From: Streptomyces bambusae
GTDB taxonomy: Bacteria > Actinomycetota > Actinomycetes > Streptomycetales > Streptomycetaceae
DNA length: 64,000 bases
NCBI RefSeq assembly: GCF_020532645.1
Contig: NZ_JAJAUZ010000002.1
Coordinates: 124,001-188,000, forward strand
Reading direction: 5' to 3'
Below, piece by piece: positions 42,060 through 51,304 of the stretch. A program made the translations under genes and the position numbers. Positions within the stretch are counted from its first letter, which is position 1, and each line of letters starts with the position of its first letter. The notes under the pieces were generated by a model, which did not search any database, was not told the origin of the DNA, and worked only from the letters and a program-made list of their open reading frames with translations.

Positions 42060-43300
42060 CCGCCTCCCCGCTGTCGGTCCTGGATCTGTTCGCGGGCGCG
42101 GGGGGCTGGAGCCACCCCCTGAAGGTATTCGGCATACGCGAGGTCGGGCTCGAGTGGGACGAGTGGGCGTGCCAGACGCGGGCCGCTGCCGGGCAGCTGA
42201 CGATCCGCACCAACGTGGCCCTGTATCCGACCTGGCCCTTGGTGGGTCGGACTTCGGGATTTCTGGCGTCGCCACCGTGTCAGGCATGGAGCATGGCCGG
42301 AAGGAGGCTCGGCCTGGTTGACCAGCCGCTCGTCCACCAGGCGGTCGCCGACCTCGCGGCCGGGCGCGACACCCGCGCCGGCCTGCTCGCCGCCTGCCAT
42401 GACGACCGCAGCCTCCTTGCGGCAGAGCCGATGCGCTACCTCCACGCCCTGAACGCGGTGGGGCAGCCGGAGTGGATCGCGATGGAGGAAGTCCCCGACG
42501 TCCTGCCCCTGTGGCGCCAGTACGCCGTCATCCTCAGGAGCTGGGGGTTCTCGGTCTGGACGGGCATCCTCAACGCCGCCGACTACGGCGTGCCCCAGAC
42601 CCGGCGCCGGGCGATCCTGCTCGCTTCCCGTGTCCGTACCGCGGAGCCGCCGGCGCCCACGCATGCACCGGTCGCGGAGCCGGAGTCGCTGTTCGGGCCG
42701 GGCCGCGAGCGGTGGGTGTCGATGGCAGAGGCGCTCGGCTGGGGCGCCACCGACCGGCCCACACCGACCGTGTGCGCTGGCGGCGGCCCGGGCGGCGGCC
42801 CTGAACCGTGGCCGTCCGGCGCCCGCAGGACACTCGCCGATGCCCGTGACCGCGGCCGGTGGAAACACCACCCCGCGCCCGGCCGCATCGACGGGCGCAC
42901 CCGGTCCGGCGGCCCGGCCGGGAGGACCACGGGTGGATCGGGCTGGTCCTGGTCGCTGCGGAGCAACAACCAGGCCAACGCCACTATCCGCACCATTGAC
43001 GAGCCGGCCGGGACGCTGTTCTTCGGGCACCGCGCAAACGAATGCGTGTGGGTTGCTGAACCCACCGCCGCGGAATCGGGGGCGGGCGCCCCTTCGGATC
43101 CGGCGCCGGAGGCGATCCGTATCACCGCCGCCGAGGCCGGTGCCCTGCAGTCCTTCCCCGCCGACTACCCCTGGCAGGGCAACAAGGGCCAGCAGTTCGC
43201 CCAGATCGGCAACGCCGTCCCGCCCCGCCTGGCTGCCCACCTCCTCGCCCCACACGTGGGCGTCACCCTCACCCGCGACGACTTCACCCTGGCCGCATAA
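42056..43300 (+). CDS. C5-cytosine DNA methyltransferase
   Basis: 414 residues, GTG at 42056. Motif I is LDLFAGAGGWSHPL (about 8-21). The catalytic motif IV is ASPPCQAWSMAGRR (about 71-84). Motif VI is IAMEEVPDVLPLW (the usual ENV reads EEV). Motif VIII is VPQTRRRAILLAS. Motif X is QIGNAVPPRLAAHLL. A Gly/Pro-rich insert lies in the target-recognition region. No cognate endonuclease is adjacent. Its C-terminus TLTRDDFTLAA nearly repeats the tail of the amino-methyltransferase at 14.6 kb. Confidence 0.9.
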   Translation: MTASPLSVLDLFAGAGGWSHPLKVFGIREVGLEWDEWACQTRAAAGQLTIRTNVALYPTWPLVGRTSGFLASPPCQAWSMAGRRLGLVDQPLVHQAVADLAAGRDTRAGLLAACHDDRSLLAAEPMRYLHALNAVGQPEWIAMEEVPDVLPLWRQYAVILRSWGFSVWTGILNAADYGVPQTRRRAILLASRVRTAEPPAPTHAPVAEPESLFGPGRERWVSMAEALGWGATDRPTPTVCAGGGPGGGPEPWPSGARRTLADARDRGRWKHHPAPGRIDGRTRSGGPAGRTTGGSGWSWSLRSNNQANATIRTIDEPAGTLFFGHRANECVWVAEPTAAESGAGAPSDPAPEAIRITAAEAGALQSFPADYPWQGNKGQQFAQIGNAVPPRLAAHLLAPHVGVTLTRDDFTLAA

Positions 43301-43301
43301 A

Positions 43302-44423
43302 TTGCCCCAACCCAACATCTACGACGTCGACTTCGACCTGCTCGACATCCCGCCTGCCCCCGCCGGCCACTACGCCGAGCAGGCCCTTCTCGGCGCGCTC
43401 CTCCTCCAACCCGACCGCCTCAAGACCCTCGGCACCCTGCACCCAGCCGAATTCGCCAACGCCGGGCACCTGGCGGTGTTCCACGCCGTGATCACCCTCA
43501 CCCCGCCCCCGCCCGAGGTCCACACCAGAAAGCCGGTCTGGCTCACAGCCGTTCTGGAGCACGCCCGGCCCGCCGCCCGCGGCCTGACCGCCGCCTACCT
43601 CCACCACCTCGTCAGCGCCTGCCCAGACCCCGCCCACGCGCCCACCTACGCGGCAATCGTCCGCGCCGGACACGCCCGCCGGACCCTGACCGCCCACGCC
43701 GAACAACTCGTCCACACCGCCGGGGACAGCATGCAGGAAGACCAACCCACCGCCGTCCTCACCGCCGCCGACACACTCGCAGACGTTGTGGACCACCTCG
43801 CCGGCCGGTTCCCCGCCCACTCCAGCACCCTGCCCCGCACCCCCACCCCCACTCACCCTGCCCGCGACCCCGACCACGAGGACTTGCAAGACGAACGCCT
43901 GCTCCTCGCCGCACTCTGCGCCCGCCCCCGCCCCGCCGAGGCCGCGCGCTGGCTCCAGCCCGGCGACTTCCTTGCCCCCCTGCACGGCCGCCTCTTCGGC
44001 TGCCTGCTTAACGTCGCCCGGCGCGGCGACCCCATCGACCCGATCACCGTGCTGTGGGAAGCCCAGCACCAGGGGCTGATCACCCCCGCCTTGCCTCCGG
44101 CCGATCTCCTCGGCATGCTCACCGATGGCCACGGCGTGGCCACGGAGCACTGGGCCGAGGTCGTCCTGCGGCGCGCCCTGCTCGCCCGCGCCCACACCAC
44201 CGGCCTCACCGTCCTCGCCTACACCCAGGACGACACCAACACTGTCCACCAGCTCCTGGCCGGCACCCGACGCGCCCTCGCCGACCTCGCCGCCGTCCGC
44301 GCCCGCTGGCACCGCGCCACCGACCCCACCCTCCCCAGGACCACCCAGTCCGCGGTCCCGGCCTCCCCCCGGGCCGGACCCGTCCCACTCCGTCCTACAG
44401 CCACCACGCGGGCCGCCCGCTGA
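43302..44423 (+). CDS. Tandem DnaB N-terminal-domain protein without ATPase domain
   Basis: 373 residues from TTG (43302). Two DnaB-N-like helical domains are visible: HYAEQALLGALLLQPDRLKT (about 25-100) and LQDERLLLAALCARPRPAEA with RRGDPIDPITVLWEAQHQGL (about 195-300). They are separated by a Pro-rich linker. The RecA-like motor and Walker motifs of DnaB are absent. It may bind the host primase or helicase loader, recruiting or blocking the replisome during element replication. Its position at the end of the arm fits a replication accessory. Confidence 0.75.
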   Translation: MPQPNIYDVDFDLLDIPPAPAGHYAEQALLGALLLQPDRLKTLGTLHPAEFANAGHLAVFHAVITLTPPPPEVHTRKPVWLTAVLEHARPAARGLTAAYLHHLVSACPDPAHAPTYAAIVRAGHARRTLTAHAEQLVHTAGDSMQEDQPTAVLTAADTLADVVDHLAGRFPAHSSTLPRTPTPTHPARDPDHEDLQDERLLLAALCARPRPAEAARWLQPGDFLAPLHGRLFGCLLNVARRGDPIDPITVLWEAQHQGLITPALPPADLLGMLTDGHGVATEHWAEVVLRRALLARAHTTGLTVLAYTQDDTNTVHQLLAGTRRALADLAAVRARWHRATDPTLPRTTQSAVPASPRAGPVPLRPTATTRAAR

Positions 44424-44436
44424 CCGACCCGTTCCA

Positions 44437-44467
44437 GGCTCCGGCCGGCCCCCCGCCGGCCGGAGCC
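44437..44467 (+). terminator. Hairpin after the DnaB-N gene
   Basis: GGCTCCGGCCGGC (44437-44449) and its complement (44455-44467) form a perfect 13-bp stem with a 5-nt all-C loop, just after the TGA at 44423. It ends or attenuates the plus-strand transcript before the interrupted gene. Confidence 0.6.
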
Positions 44468-44585
44468 GCCACCCCGAAGGCGCCGTATGCCCCAGTCAAC
44501 ACCCGACACGCGCATCCACTTCGCACTCCCCCCCGACCTTCCGCCCGCCGTCACCGCCACCGTGACCGGTGCCAGGAGCACCTAG

Positions 44586-45498
44586 GTTCTGTCTCTTTGG
44601 TCAGCGCCGGGTCCAGATGAGGATGCCGGCGAGGTGGAGTGCGGCCTGGTATGCGATGGCGAGTTTGTCGGTCCGGGTGGCCAGGCCGCGCCACTGCTTG
44701 AGGCGGTTGATGCACCGCTCGACGGTGTTGCGTTGCTTGTAGGTCTCGGGGTCGAAGCCTGGCGGGCGGCCGCCTCGGTGGCCCCGCCGCTGGCGGTGGC
44801 CGACCTGGTCGGACGGCTGCGGGATGACCGCCCGGATGCCCCGGCGCCGCAAATGTGCACGGATCGCGCGGGAGGAGTACGCGCGTCGGCCAGGACCACG
44901 ACGGGCCGGGTCCGTGGCCTGCCTGGGCCGCTTCGGGGCACGCGGATGCGGGACATCACCGTCGCGAAAGCGGGTGCGTCACCGGCCTGGCCTGCGGTGA
45001 CGGTGAAGGCCAGAGGCCGTGCACCGCCGTCCGCGGCGAGGTGGACCTTGGTGCTCAGTCCGCCGCGGGAGCGTCCGAGGGCGTGGTCGCCGGGCTCGAC
45101 TGAGCGGGCCGCCCCTTTTTGCGTGCCCCGGCGGCATGCTGGTGTGCCCGCACGACGGTGGAGTCCACCGACACTGTCCAGTCGAGGTTGTCATCGGCGT
45201 CCGCAGCTGCCAGGACGGCGGCCAGGATCCGTTCCCAGGTGCCGTCGACTGCCCATCTGATCAGCCGTTTGTGGGCTGTCTTGAACGAGCCGAGCTCGTC
45301 GGGAAGGTCCCGCCAGGGCGAGCTGGTGCGGTACTTCCACGCGATGGCCTCGAGGGTGCGGCGGTGGTCGGCCCACCGCCGCCCGCGGACCGGATCAGCC
45401 GGCATCAGCGGCTCGATCCGATCCCACATCGCATCAGTGATCACTAATCGGACAGACACATCCGATCAACTGACCTACCTATCAAAGAGACAGCACAT
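44586..45498 (-). mobile_element. IS5-family insertion sequence
   Basis: About 910 bp. Matching terminal sequences CTGTCTCTTTG occur at 44589-44599 and inverted at the right end (45484-45494). The tetranucleotide CTAG flanks both sides (44582-44585 and 45499-45502), consistent with a target duplication. The encoded transposase is on the minus strand and frameshifted. The exact ends are uncertain by a few bases because the outermost bases do not match perfectly. Confidence 0.8.
44601..45459 (-). pseudogene. IS5-family transposase in at least three frames
   Basis: The first part (ATG 45459) reads MSVRLVITDAMWDRIEPLMP and WKYRTSSPWRDLPDELGSFK, with SVDSTVVRAHQHAAG carrying the first catalytic Asp. 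The next part, in another frame, has DHALGRSRGGLSTKVHLAAD, the usual site of a programmed -1 shift. A further shift near 44880 leads into RRRGIRAVIPQPSDQ and the Glu-containing YKQRNTVERCINRLKQWRGL, ending ILIWTRR at 44601. One shift could be programmed. The second suggests the enzyme is inactive. Confidence 0.75.
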
Positions 45499-45936
45499 CT
45501 AGGCCCAATTCACTCTCGCCGCCCGGGGGTTCCGCGACACCGGCGCAGGCTCCATGGTGCTCGCCCGCATCGAACCGCGAAGAGCCGCAGACCCAGCAGA
45601 CCGCCCAAGAACTCCACTCCAGCACGACTACGACGTCGACATCGGGCCCGCCCGCCAAGAGGAGATCGACACGGAGTGGACCTGGGTCCTGAGTCTGCAA
45701 GTCCAACGGCCGTATGGGAGGACCCGCGTACGGGGGATGACGCGGGTCCCCTGTCCGAAGATAACGCGCCCGAGTCGTGTGCAGGCACACTCCCCGAGTG
45801 CGCCGGCCATCGTCGGACCATTGGAAGTCCACCGCCATCCATCCCCGAGCCGTCGAGAGGAACCATCACGAACTCAGAGCAGCAGCCCCCTTAGCGTTCC
45901 TCCAATGCCCGTGGTCTGGCCACGGGCACCGGGCCA

Positions 45937-46773
45937 TCACGCCAGGGTGTAGCTCTGCCGGAAATAGTCAGCTGCGCGCTCCAGGTCCCGCTCCGTCTGG
46001 AGCGTCAGCTCCAGGTCGCCGGTGCCATGGTGGCCGAGCCCCGTCACATCACGCGCGAAACCAGGCACGAGGTCGACCGCCGCCGGGTCGGCCTTCAGGT
46101 AAACCAGTAGCTTGGCCTTCTTCGGCGGGACCAGGCACGCGTAATTCTGCATACGCCGGTACGCGGTGTAAGTCTGGTTCGAGACCTTCGTGAGGTCATC
46201 ACCGAACCCGAGCAGGACCTCATCGACCGCCGCGGCCAACTCCGCCATCGCTTCTTCCTTCGCCGTGCCCCGGGTCCGGCTGCCAGACTTCCGCGCCGCG
46301 GCGCGGCCGGGAAAGGAGGCCACCGTCTCAAGGCCGAAGTGCTCGCCGCCAAAGTACCGGTAGCGGACCAAGTCGATGGCGTGCCGGTGCTCGCGGACGG
46401 CGTGGATGTCGTAGCGGGTGAAGTCGCCGGCCACGCAGATCAGCCTTGGTGCGCTCCAGAGCACCTGGGCCGCGACATGGGCGCCGAGCCGGTCGCGGAC
46501 CAGATGCCGAAACGTATCCCGGTGGTCGAGCAACCAGGCCATGTAGAAGAGACCCTGGTTTATGACTCCTGCGTCGATGCCGCGTTTGTACTCGACGATT
46601 ACCGGTGCACCGTTCTCGTCGATGCCCAGCGAATCGATCCGGCCAGCGTGCACCGGTCCGGTGCTGTACTCGCTCGCCAGGAACCGGACCCCGAACATGG
46701 TCTGCATGTGCCCCTCGACGAGGTCCTGCACATCGGCCTCAACCTCAGCCAAACGCGGCACGACCTCGGTCAC
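45937..46773 (-). CDS. PD-(D/E)XK nuclease-like protein with DUF5655 domain
   Basis: 278 residues from GTG 46773. The nuclease-like core is RIDSLGIDENGAPVIVEYKR (D...E-x-K). The C-terminal DUF5655 domain has NYACLVPPKKAKLLVYLKAD and GHHGTGDLELTLQTERDLE. Relatives normally begin SDLKLF about 12 codons upstream. That segment is present here, but the codon where the start belongs is GGG (46807-46809). A CTG at 46798-46800 follows GGGAGG by eight bases and may serve instead. Substrate and role are unknown. A DNA-targeting defence role is inferred from the neighbour. Confidence 0.75.
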   Translation of the reverse strand: MTEVVPRLAEVEADVQDLVEGHMQTMFGVRFLASEYSTGPVHAGRIDSLGIDENGAPVIVEYKRGIDAGVINQGLFYMAWLLDHRDTFRHLVRDRLGAHVAAQVLWSAPRLICVAGDFTRYDIHAVREHRHAIDLVRYRYFGGEHFGLETVASFPGRAAARKSGSRTRGTAKEEAMAELAAAVDEVLLGFGDDLTKVSNQTYTAYRRMQNYACLVPPKKAKLLVYLKADPAAVDLVPGFARDVTGLGHHGTGDLELTLQTERDLERAADYFRQSYTLA

Positions 46774-47330
46774 GCCGCTTTTCGTGTCGAACAGCTTCAG
46801 GTCAGACCCCTCCCTCTCCGTACCGAACCTCTGGCCAACACCCAGCTGTCCAAGATTGTTTCCGGCACGCAGGATGAGTCAGGATTTCCTCACGACCGAC
46901 ACCGTACATCTCGGATGCGGAGTTCGAGAGCTTGGCGGGATTCGGGCCCACTGAGCCCAGTCCAGCACGCAGAACGAAGCGGCCTTCCGCGCGAGGATGG
47001 GTCCTCGAGCGGAAGGCCGCCTGTTCATGCTGGCGCACCATCAGAAAAAGCGTCGGGCGGCGGTGCGTCAAGCTCGCGTTGCGTCGAACCTAACAGCGGC
47101 CTCACAACAGGGGCCGCTACTGCCGCAGCGGCCTCGGCAGTTCAGGTATCCAGAGCGGAAGCCGTTGCCGGACCATGAGGCGCAAACAGGAAAGAGCCCA
47201 CGAACCCATTACGGTGGCCGTACCCGTTCTCAGCCGGTTCCCACCGCAAGATGGTGAATCAGCCTAGAACTAGCGGGGCCACTCCCCCACGGAATCCGGT
47301 TACGTAGCGCCAGCCAACTAGCCCGTGGTG
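46774..47330. other. Intergenic region with one long hairpin
   Basis: About 550 bp without a supported gene. It contains the untranslated or N-terminal segment of the gene to the left, the hairpin at 46979-47020, and otherwise low-bias sequence with no RNA gene or clear repeat that I can recognise. Confidence 0.6.
46979..47020. terminator. Long hairpin, probable bidirectional terminator
   Basis: GCGGCCTTCCGC (46979-46990) pairs perfectly with GCGGAAGGCCGC (47009-47020). The inner CGAGGA and TCCTCG also pair, giving an 18-bp stem with one mismatch and a 4-nt loop. It lies about 310 bp beyond the stop of the DUF262 gene. Confidence 0.65.
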
Positions 47331-49793
47331 TTACGCCGTTGCAACCACTCCTGCGGCGTCCTCACTCTCGTAAAGCTCATCGCTCTCAATCTCCACATCG
47401 TCGACCTTGACCACCGGATCACCGCTGGAGTCAGACAGCTCAAGGCCGAGCCAGCCCTTGAGTCGTGTGTAGGCCAGACGTAGGAGGATGTCAGCACGCT
47501 TATTCATGAACGCCGGATCCAATTCGTCCTCACGCAGGCCCAGTGCTCGCAGGTGCGGGAGGTAGCGCGACATGGCCGCCAGGTCCTCAGTCGTCTGCGC
47601 GAAAGTGAAGCCAGAACTGTTGAGGATTGACTTGGCGTCGTCGGCCGTCGAGGCACCGAGTGCCGCGTACAGGACCTTCTTCTCAGTCCAAGGCCGCGAG
47701 CTGAGGGAAGCGTTCGCAGCTCCTGGCGCCAGGACCAGATTGCCCAGCTTATGTACAGCCTCTTTATCGCTGTAGAACTCCTCATCCCACCCGCTCGTGG
47801 CCGACTGTGGCGCGATGTGTTCGATCGTGAGGTGCGTCTCGTCCTCCCAACCGTCTGCGGTGAAGCATGAGGCGACCCCCGCCTTACCTTGGATGATCAG
47901 TCCAGGATTCTCCTGATCTTCAATTGTGTCGTGATACGCCGCCAGAAGAAGGAAACGGGCCAGCGGGGGGCTAATTTTATAGAGCGGCAGCGCGGAAGCA
48001 TCTGCCAGAAACGACGCCAAGTTCGGGATGCCGCCCTTACCCTTGGGGTCCGACAAACGCGCCGCAAGTTCCTTCTTCAGCGCCTCAGCGTCGACGACCG
48101 GATCAGGCTTCGTTGCATCGGGCTCTGCCCACTGCCGAGCGAGGGGTCCAATGCCCGTGAGTGAGTCCGCCCCGGCCATGACAGCCCGGTACTGGCTGTC
48201 GATGTTACCCGTGGTGCGGCGAGTTGCTCGCCAGAAGACCGTGAAGGCAGTGATTGCCTTGATCGCCTTCTCGAACTCGGCGATGCGCTCTTCCCTCGCC
48301 TCACCTTCGTCTGCGTGGACAGCCTCGGAGTAGAACCGCACTAGCGGCGCGATGGCAATCGTATGCTTGAGTGAATTAAGGAAGGCCAGACACAACTTCA
48401 CGGTGTCCGTCATGGCGGACGCTTCTAGCCCGGGTAGCGCGCGAGGCGCGTTATTCGCAGGTTCCCAGGCATTTCCAATGAAGGCCGCAGTGTCGCGAAG
48501 GTGGCGCAGGTACGCGCTTCGATCATCAGCCGAGTCCTTGTGGCGCTCAAATGTATCGCGCATGTAGACCCGCTGGTCCGGGAGGCGCTTGGAGAGCTTC
48601 TCTCCAGTCTCTGCCAGCGCAAAAGTGACCAGCAGGTCTCGCGTTGCGTTCTGAAGCCTGTCTCCGACGGCGAAACGGTCCAGGTAGCCCTGAACCGCCT
48701 TCATGTATTCGTATGCGCCCGAGTCCTCGTAGTCCTGAATCTTCTCTGCCATCACCACCCGAGGAAGGAAGGTCTCGAAGGCGGTCAGAGGCTCGCCCGT
48801 GGTATTCAACGACTCGAAGATCGTGAAGGCGTAGTCCTCGTCCTTGCCTTGGACGACCGTCAGAGCGATGCGGTTCAGGACATAGGCGGCAAACATGACG
48901 AGCCGCATCAGCTCGGCCTCAGGCTCGTCTTCCAACTCTCCTAGCAAAGCGCAGAGTTCGGAATCGAGTTCATGATTGAAGAGCGCACGCTGGAACTCGA
49001 TGTTGGTGGCAAGGGTTGCTAGCGACGGCAGATCCTCCAGCTCCTCGATGGACTTTCGCTGCGATAGCTTGTTCAACCCCGTGCGGATCTCGCTGTACCT
49101 CTTGATGAGGTCAGCTTCGCCGTCGCCCGCGTTCTGCCGCGCAACCGGCTTGAAGTCCGTCGGATTAGAGGTTGCTGGCTCACTATCGACCAGCAATGAG
49201 TACCGGTAGATGAGGTTGGCGATCGGCGACTCATACTTCTTGAGCTTCTCGTCCCTTGCCCACTGATCATCGAAGGCTCGGATGAGGCGCGGGTAGATCG
49301 GCGTAGTTCCGAAGTTCTTTCGCTCGTAGAACGCAGCCCCGAGCATCTGCAGGATGTCGCTCGTTTCCGAGTACAGGTGAGTCCGAGCGCTGTCGGTCGG
49401 ATCCGGCGTCTTGCCCTTGAAGATTTTCCATGCACGCTGACGAATGAGGTTGTGCAGGCCGACCAGCAGGATCAACAGACTTGACAAACGCTGCTGCCCA
49501 TCGATCACGGTAAGGACCTTGGACGGGACCTCGGACTTGACGATCGGCTTCACCGTGACGTGGTTGACATCATGGATGGTGATGACCGTCCCCAAGAAAG
49601 TGAAGCTGTCCGGCGCCTTACCTAGGTTCTTGAGGCCGTGCAGTGTATCGTCGAGCAATTTCTCGACCTTGTCTTTGCCCCAGCCGTACGGACGCTGGTA
49701 GGGCGGCAGGTAGAGGCCCAAGCCATTGTCAGACAGCAGTTCGCGCACACTCTTGCTCTGCGCCTCGAATATCTCCTTGGCCTGCGTAGGCAT
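47331..49793 (-). CDS. GmrSD-like DUF262/HNH (DUF1524) protein, probable phage-defence nuclease
   Basis: 820 residues, ATG at 49791-49793. The N-terminal DUF262 domain has LPPYQRPYGWGKDKVEKLLD and, at about 97-104, the signature VIDGQQRLSSLLILL. A long helical middle region follows. The C-terminal DUF1524 domain has the HNH-type core ETHLTIEHIAPQSATSG and LGNLVLAPGAANASLSSRPW. Fused DUF262-DUF1524 proteins include GmrSD type IV restriction enzymes and BrxU, which use NTP to cut modified phage DNA. Codon usage is less GC-biased than in its neighbours, suggesting separate acquisition. Confidence 0.85.
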   Translation of the reverse strand: MPTQAKEIFEAQSKSVRELLSDNGLGLYLPPYQRPYGWGKDKVEKLLDDTLHGLKNLGKAPDSFTFLGTVITIHDVNHVTVKPIVKSEVPSKVLTVIDGQQRLSSLLILLVGLHNLIRQRAWKIFKGKTPDPTDSARTHLYSETSDILQMLGAAFYERKNFGTTPIYPRLIRAFDDQWARDEKLKKYESPIANLIYRYSLLVDSEPATSNPTDFKPVARQNAGDGEADLIKRYSEIRTGLNKLSQRKSIEELEDLPSLATLATNIEFQRALFNHELDSELCALLGELEDEPEAELMRLVMFAAYVLNRIALTVVQGKDEDYAFTIFESLNTTGEPLTAFETFLPRVVMAEKIQDYEDSGAYEYMKAVQGYLDRFAVGDRLQNATRDLLVTFALAETGEKLSKRLPDQRVYMRDTFERHKDSADDRSAYLRHLRDTAAFIGNAWEPANNAPRALPGLEASAMTDTVKLCLAFLNSLKHTIAIAPLVRFYSEAVHADEGEAREERIAEFEKAIKAITAFTVFWRATRRTTGNIDSQYRAVMAGADSLTGIGPLARQWAEPDATKPDPVVDAEALKKELAARLSDPKGKGGIPNLASFLADASALPLYKISPPLARFLLLAAYHDTIEDQENPGLIIQGKAGVASCFTADGWEDETHLTIEHIAPQSATSGWDEEFYSDKEAVHKLGNLVLAPGAANASLSSRPWTEKKVLYAALGASTADDAKSILNSSGFTFAQTTEDLAAMSRYLPHLRALGLREDELDPAFMNKRADILLRLAYTRLKGWLGLELSDSSGDPVVKVDDVEIESDELYESEDAAGVVATA

Positions 49794-51304
49794 CCATAGT
49801 CCCTTTGTCGTTCAGCAGGTTCGGTCTGACTAGATGTGGCACACGAGGCAAGGTGTCGTCGCCACCGTTCTCAGCAAGGACATCATCTAGTACTCCAGGC
49901 TGGTTTCGTAGCATATCCAGCACGTTCGTTGAGTGAGGGTCAGCAGCCTTGGAGGCACGAGCTGTTGGCTGGCGGCGTCTACGCCAGAGAGACCGGTGCG
50001 GCAGCCGGACCGCAGACGAGAGGTGGGTTGAACACCCGGCTCATGGGGCCCTCGTCGGTGTCGCCATCGTTCACGTCAGCAGGGGCGCGGGCGTACCCGT
50101 ACAACCAGCCCGACAGGGTGAGCAGGACCGGCTGCCGATCGGCCCATGGGTGAGCTACTTCGACGCAGCCGAGCAGGCTGGGGTCCGCGCAGGGCCCACG
50201 ACCTCGCCGCGCTCGACCGTGGGCACCGCGCGGCGAGCGTCCACTTCGAGGATGCCCTCGAGCTCAGTAAGCCTGGTTTCGAGCGGGTGAAGGTCACGGA
50301 CCGGGTCAGGCCGGCCGCCGCACGGTTCGACGAGGACAAGGCGGCGCGGGGCGCCGCCGCCACAGGCGCCGACCCATCGGTCCTGTGCGGGCGGGCGGAG
50401 TCGAGCAAGGTGTTGAGCCGGGAGGCGGCGAGGCTGGAGTCGACGCGGGCAGCGTCGTCGAACGAGGTGCGACCCCGGGGAAGGATCTGGCCGCCGCCCG
50501 CCCGACCGCCATCGCAGCCTGAGACCATCGAGCGGATGGGCAAGCACCGTCGACCCGGCCCCGCGAACCGGCCGTTGCGCACGTTGATGCCGCCGACCTG
50601 CCCGCCGCGTACAACAAACGGCGCCGGCCGCCGATGGGCATCTACCGGCGCCATCAGCCCGCGCACGGCGGCTCCAGACACCTGCGGCCCGACGAGCTGG
50701 GCGGGCTGCCGGAAAGTACAAGGGCACGGTGTTCGTCGAGGCCCGTGTCGAGCTGACCATGAGTCTGAAAGACGCGGCAGTCGACCAGAGCGCCCGGCAC
50801 AGCCTCGCCACCCAGCAGCTGCCCGAACGCACGAGTCCCTCGGCTCCCGCGAGCCCGTCATCAGCGGCCTCAAAACCGCCCGACGCCCCGCCTCCCGACT
50901 GTGCCCTGTACAGGCGCGGCCGCGGGCCCCAGTGTCCGGCCGGTGCTGCCGTCGCCGGGCGCTTCCCCACACGAATCCGTCTCTGGGCGTTGCCCGCACC
51001 CTCACTCGGCACCGAGAGGCGACACTCTCCTCGGATATGAGCCCCGATCCCTGCGGCATCTAAGGCGACCACCCGCCCCTTGACGCGTTCACGAACGCGC
51101 TGACATCCCCCGCGCGGTTGCCCGGCCCACTAGCGCTCCCGCAATCGACTACAGAGTGTTACCACACGCCTGAATGCCTGAGACGCCCGCAGGGCAAGGG
51201 CAGCGCGGCTTGACTGCGCGAAGGCCACCTTTCCGGCGGGACACACAGCCCGTCGCGGGAGGCGACTTTTCTGCAATGACGGCCCGTCAGAAGAAACGTC
51301 CGGC
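49794..51304. other. Decayed region without a supported gene
   Basis: About 1.5 kb with several overlapping open frames but no consistent codon bias, ribosome sites or recognisable domain. Short stretches such as SYFDAAEQAGVRAG and SVHFEDALELSKPGFERVKV look coding-like but cannot be joined into one frame. This is probably a pseudogene graveyard at the border between accessory DNA and the chromosome. Confidence 0.5.

Larger units (their letters stand above)
44487..45680 (+). pseudogene. Hypothetical gene interrupted by the insertion sequence and decayed downstream
   Basis: The left part (ATG 44487) reads MPQSTPDTRIHFALPPDLPP, then AVTATVTGARST, and is cut at 44585. After the insertion sequence the frame resumes at about 45503 with AQFTLAARGFRDTGAGSMVL and continues to EEIDTEWTW near 45680. 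After that, codon bias collapses and the expected continuation is lost. Both halves are collinear and on the same strand. Intact relatives appear to be DUF317-element cargo proteins, although the family has no known function. Confidence 0.65.

Noticed and set aside
45554..45952. Plus-strand open frame after the insertion sequence as an independent gene
   Set aside because: Its first part continues the interrupted gene's frame, and its last 90 codons lose GC bias, so it is the broken 3' part of that gene.
50146..51063. Open frames on both strands of the 50-51 kb region as genes
   Set aside because: Overlapping frames of similar length on both strands, no codon bias, no ribosome sites and no recognisable domains.
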